A stretch of 8,034 bases of DNA. It comes from Rhodanobacteraceae bacterium (GTDB taxonomy: Bacteria > Pseudomonadota > Gammaproteobacteria > Xanthomonadales > SZUA-5). Positions 7,934 to 8,034 of the stretch are shown piece after piece (position 1 is the stretch's first letter; every line of letters begins with the position of its first letter). A model generated the notes under the pieces. That model was not told the origin of the DNA. It worked only from the letters and a program-made list of their open reading frames with translations, and made no database searches. Where the stretch lies: contig QIMA01000377.1 of NCBI GenBank assembly GCA_003233535.1, forward strand, positions 1-8,034, given 5' to 3'. The position numbers and the translations under genes were made by a program.

Positions 7934-8032
7934 GCGAGCCCGGGCTAGCCCGGATATTTCATAAACTTCACGCGCCCTCGCTAGGCCCTTGATCGCCCAG
8001 CGATTTTTCCTCAGTCGGGTGTATGAACCACT
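7931..8032 (-). CDS. Possible C-terminal end of an upstream minus-strand gene (partial)
   Basis: The minus frame entering at 8032 stays open for 33 codons and stops with TAG at 7931-7933, 29 bases before the hemF start. It reads like a basic protein tail (SGSYTRLRKNRWAIKGLAR, then AREVYEIS and GLARAR). The motif GLARAR occurs twice, written with different codons. The other two minus frames contain stops very near the edge. Against it, the frame uses rare codons (AGG, CTA, ATA) and 33 codons is short enough to be chance. I recognise no family. Confidence 0.25.
   Translation of the reverse strand, partial: SGSYTRLRKNRWAIKGLARAREVYEISGLARAR
7940..7953. repeat. 14-bp perfect palindrome upstream of hemF
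   Basis: CCGGGCTAGCCCGG equals its own reverse complement. It lies 38 bases upstream of the hemF start and directly upstream of the candidate -10 box, where a dimeric regulator could bind. It could also fold as a five-pair GC stem with a CTAG loop, but no T-run follows on either strand. Its GCTAGC core recurs at other gene boundaries in the window. Confidence 0.5.
7991..8008 (+). terminator. Small hairpin followed by a T-run (terminator-like, weak)
   Basis: ATCGC (7992-7996), a three-base loop CCA and GCGAT (8000-8004) form a five-pair stem, or six with a G-T pair at the base. It runs straight into TTTT on the plus strand. The form is that of a weak intrinsic terminator for plus-strand transcription, but no plus-strand gene ends here within the window. 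The role is uncertain. Confidence 0.25.
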
Positions 8033-8034
8033 AC

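Noticed and set aside
8023..8034. ATG near the window end on the plus strand that could start a divergent gene
   Set aside because: Only four codons are visible and the upstream GGGTG is a poor, too-close ribosome binding site.

Overview
The window looks like ordinary chromosomal DNA from a GC-rich gammaproteobacterium. The EttA and HemF proteins resemble, from memory, the Escherichia coli proteins along nearly their full length. A CadC-type membrane regulator with a beta-propeller-like sensor, next to a DUF4124 protein, is a combination I associate with Xanthomonadales/Lysobacterales-like lineages. The taxonomic placement is an inference from gene content and style only. I see no transposase, integrase, phage gene, CRISPR array, tRNA or rRNA.

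Layout, left to right. (1) Positions 2-745 (+) hold the 3' part of a YdjM/DUF457-family membrane-bound metal-dependent hydrolase, cut by the window start. (2) Positions 740-856 (-) hold a short, well-formed start of a secreted protein: Shine-Dalgarno, signal peptide and about 17-20 mature residues. It loses recognisable character exactly at the 3' end of gene 1, so it is most likely a gene remnant. (3) Positions 964-3383 (-) are a two-gene operon: a small exported DUF4124 protein with a lipocalin-like C-terminal domain, then a CadC/ToxR-like one-pass membrane transcription factor. (4) Divergently, positions 3505-5169 (+) encode EttA, the ABC-F translational throttle. (5) Convergent to it, positions 5209-6861 (-) encode a polytopic O-antigen ligase/polymerase-like protein with a soluble helical tail. 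(6) Positions 6996-7901 (-) encode HemF, the aerobic coproporphyrinogen III oxidase. (7) The last 130 bases hold the hemF leader: a good ribosome binding site, a candidate -10 box, a 14-bp perfect GC-rich palindrome and a small hairpin. They may also hold the last codons of an upstream minus-strand gene.

The genes do not form one pathway. Only the DUF4124-regulator pair looks functionally linked: a 14-base gap, same strand, and both products have domains facing the periplasm. EttA (translation under low energy), HemF (haem synthesis) and the ligase-like protein (surface polysaccharide) look like independent units. No intergenic gap exceeds 300 bases; the longest gap, 746-963, contains the remnant described above.

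I looked for an undescribed system and did not find a convincing one. The items worth checking are the truncated secreted ORF, the operon with paired periplasmic cysteines, the isolated ligase-like protein, and the GCTAGC palindrome that recurs at five gene boundaries, including an extended copy upstream of hemF.
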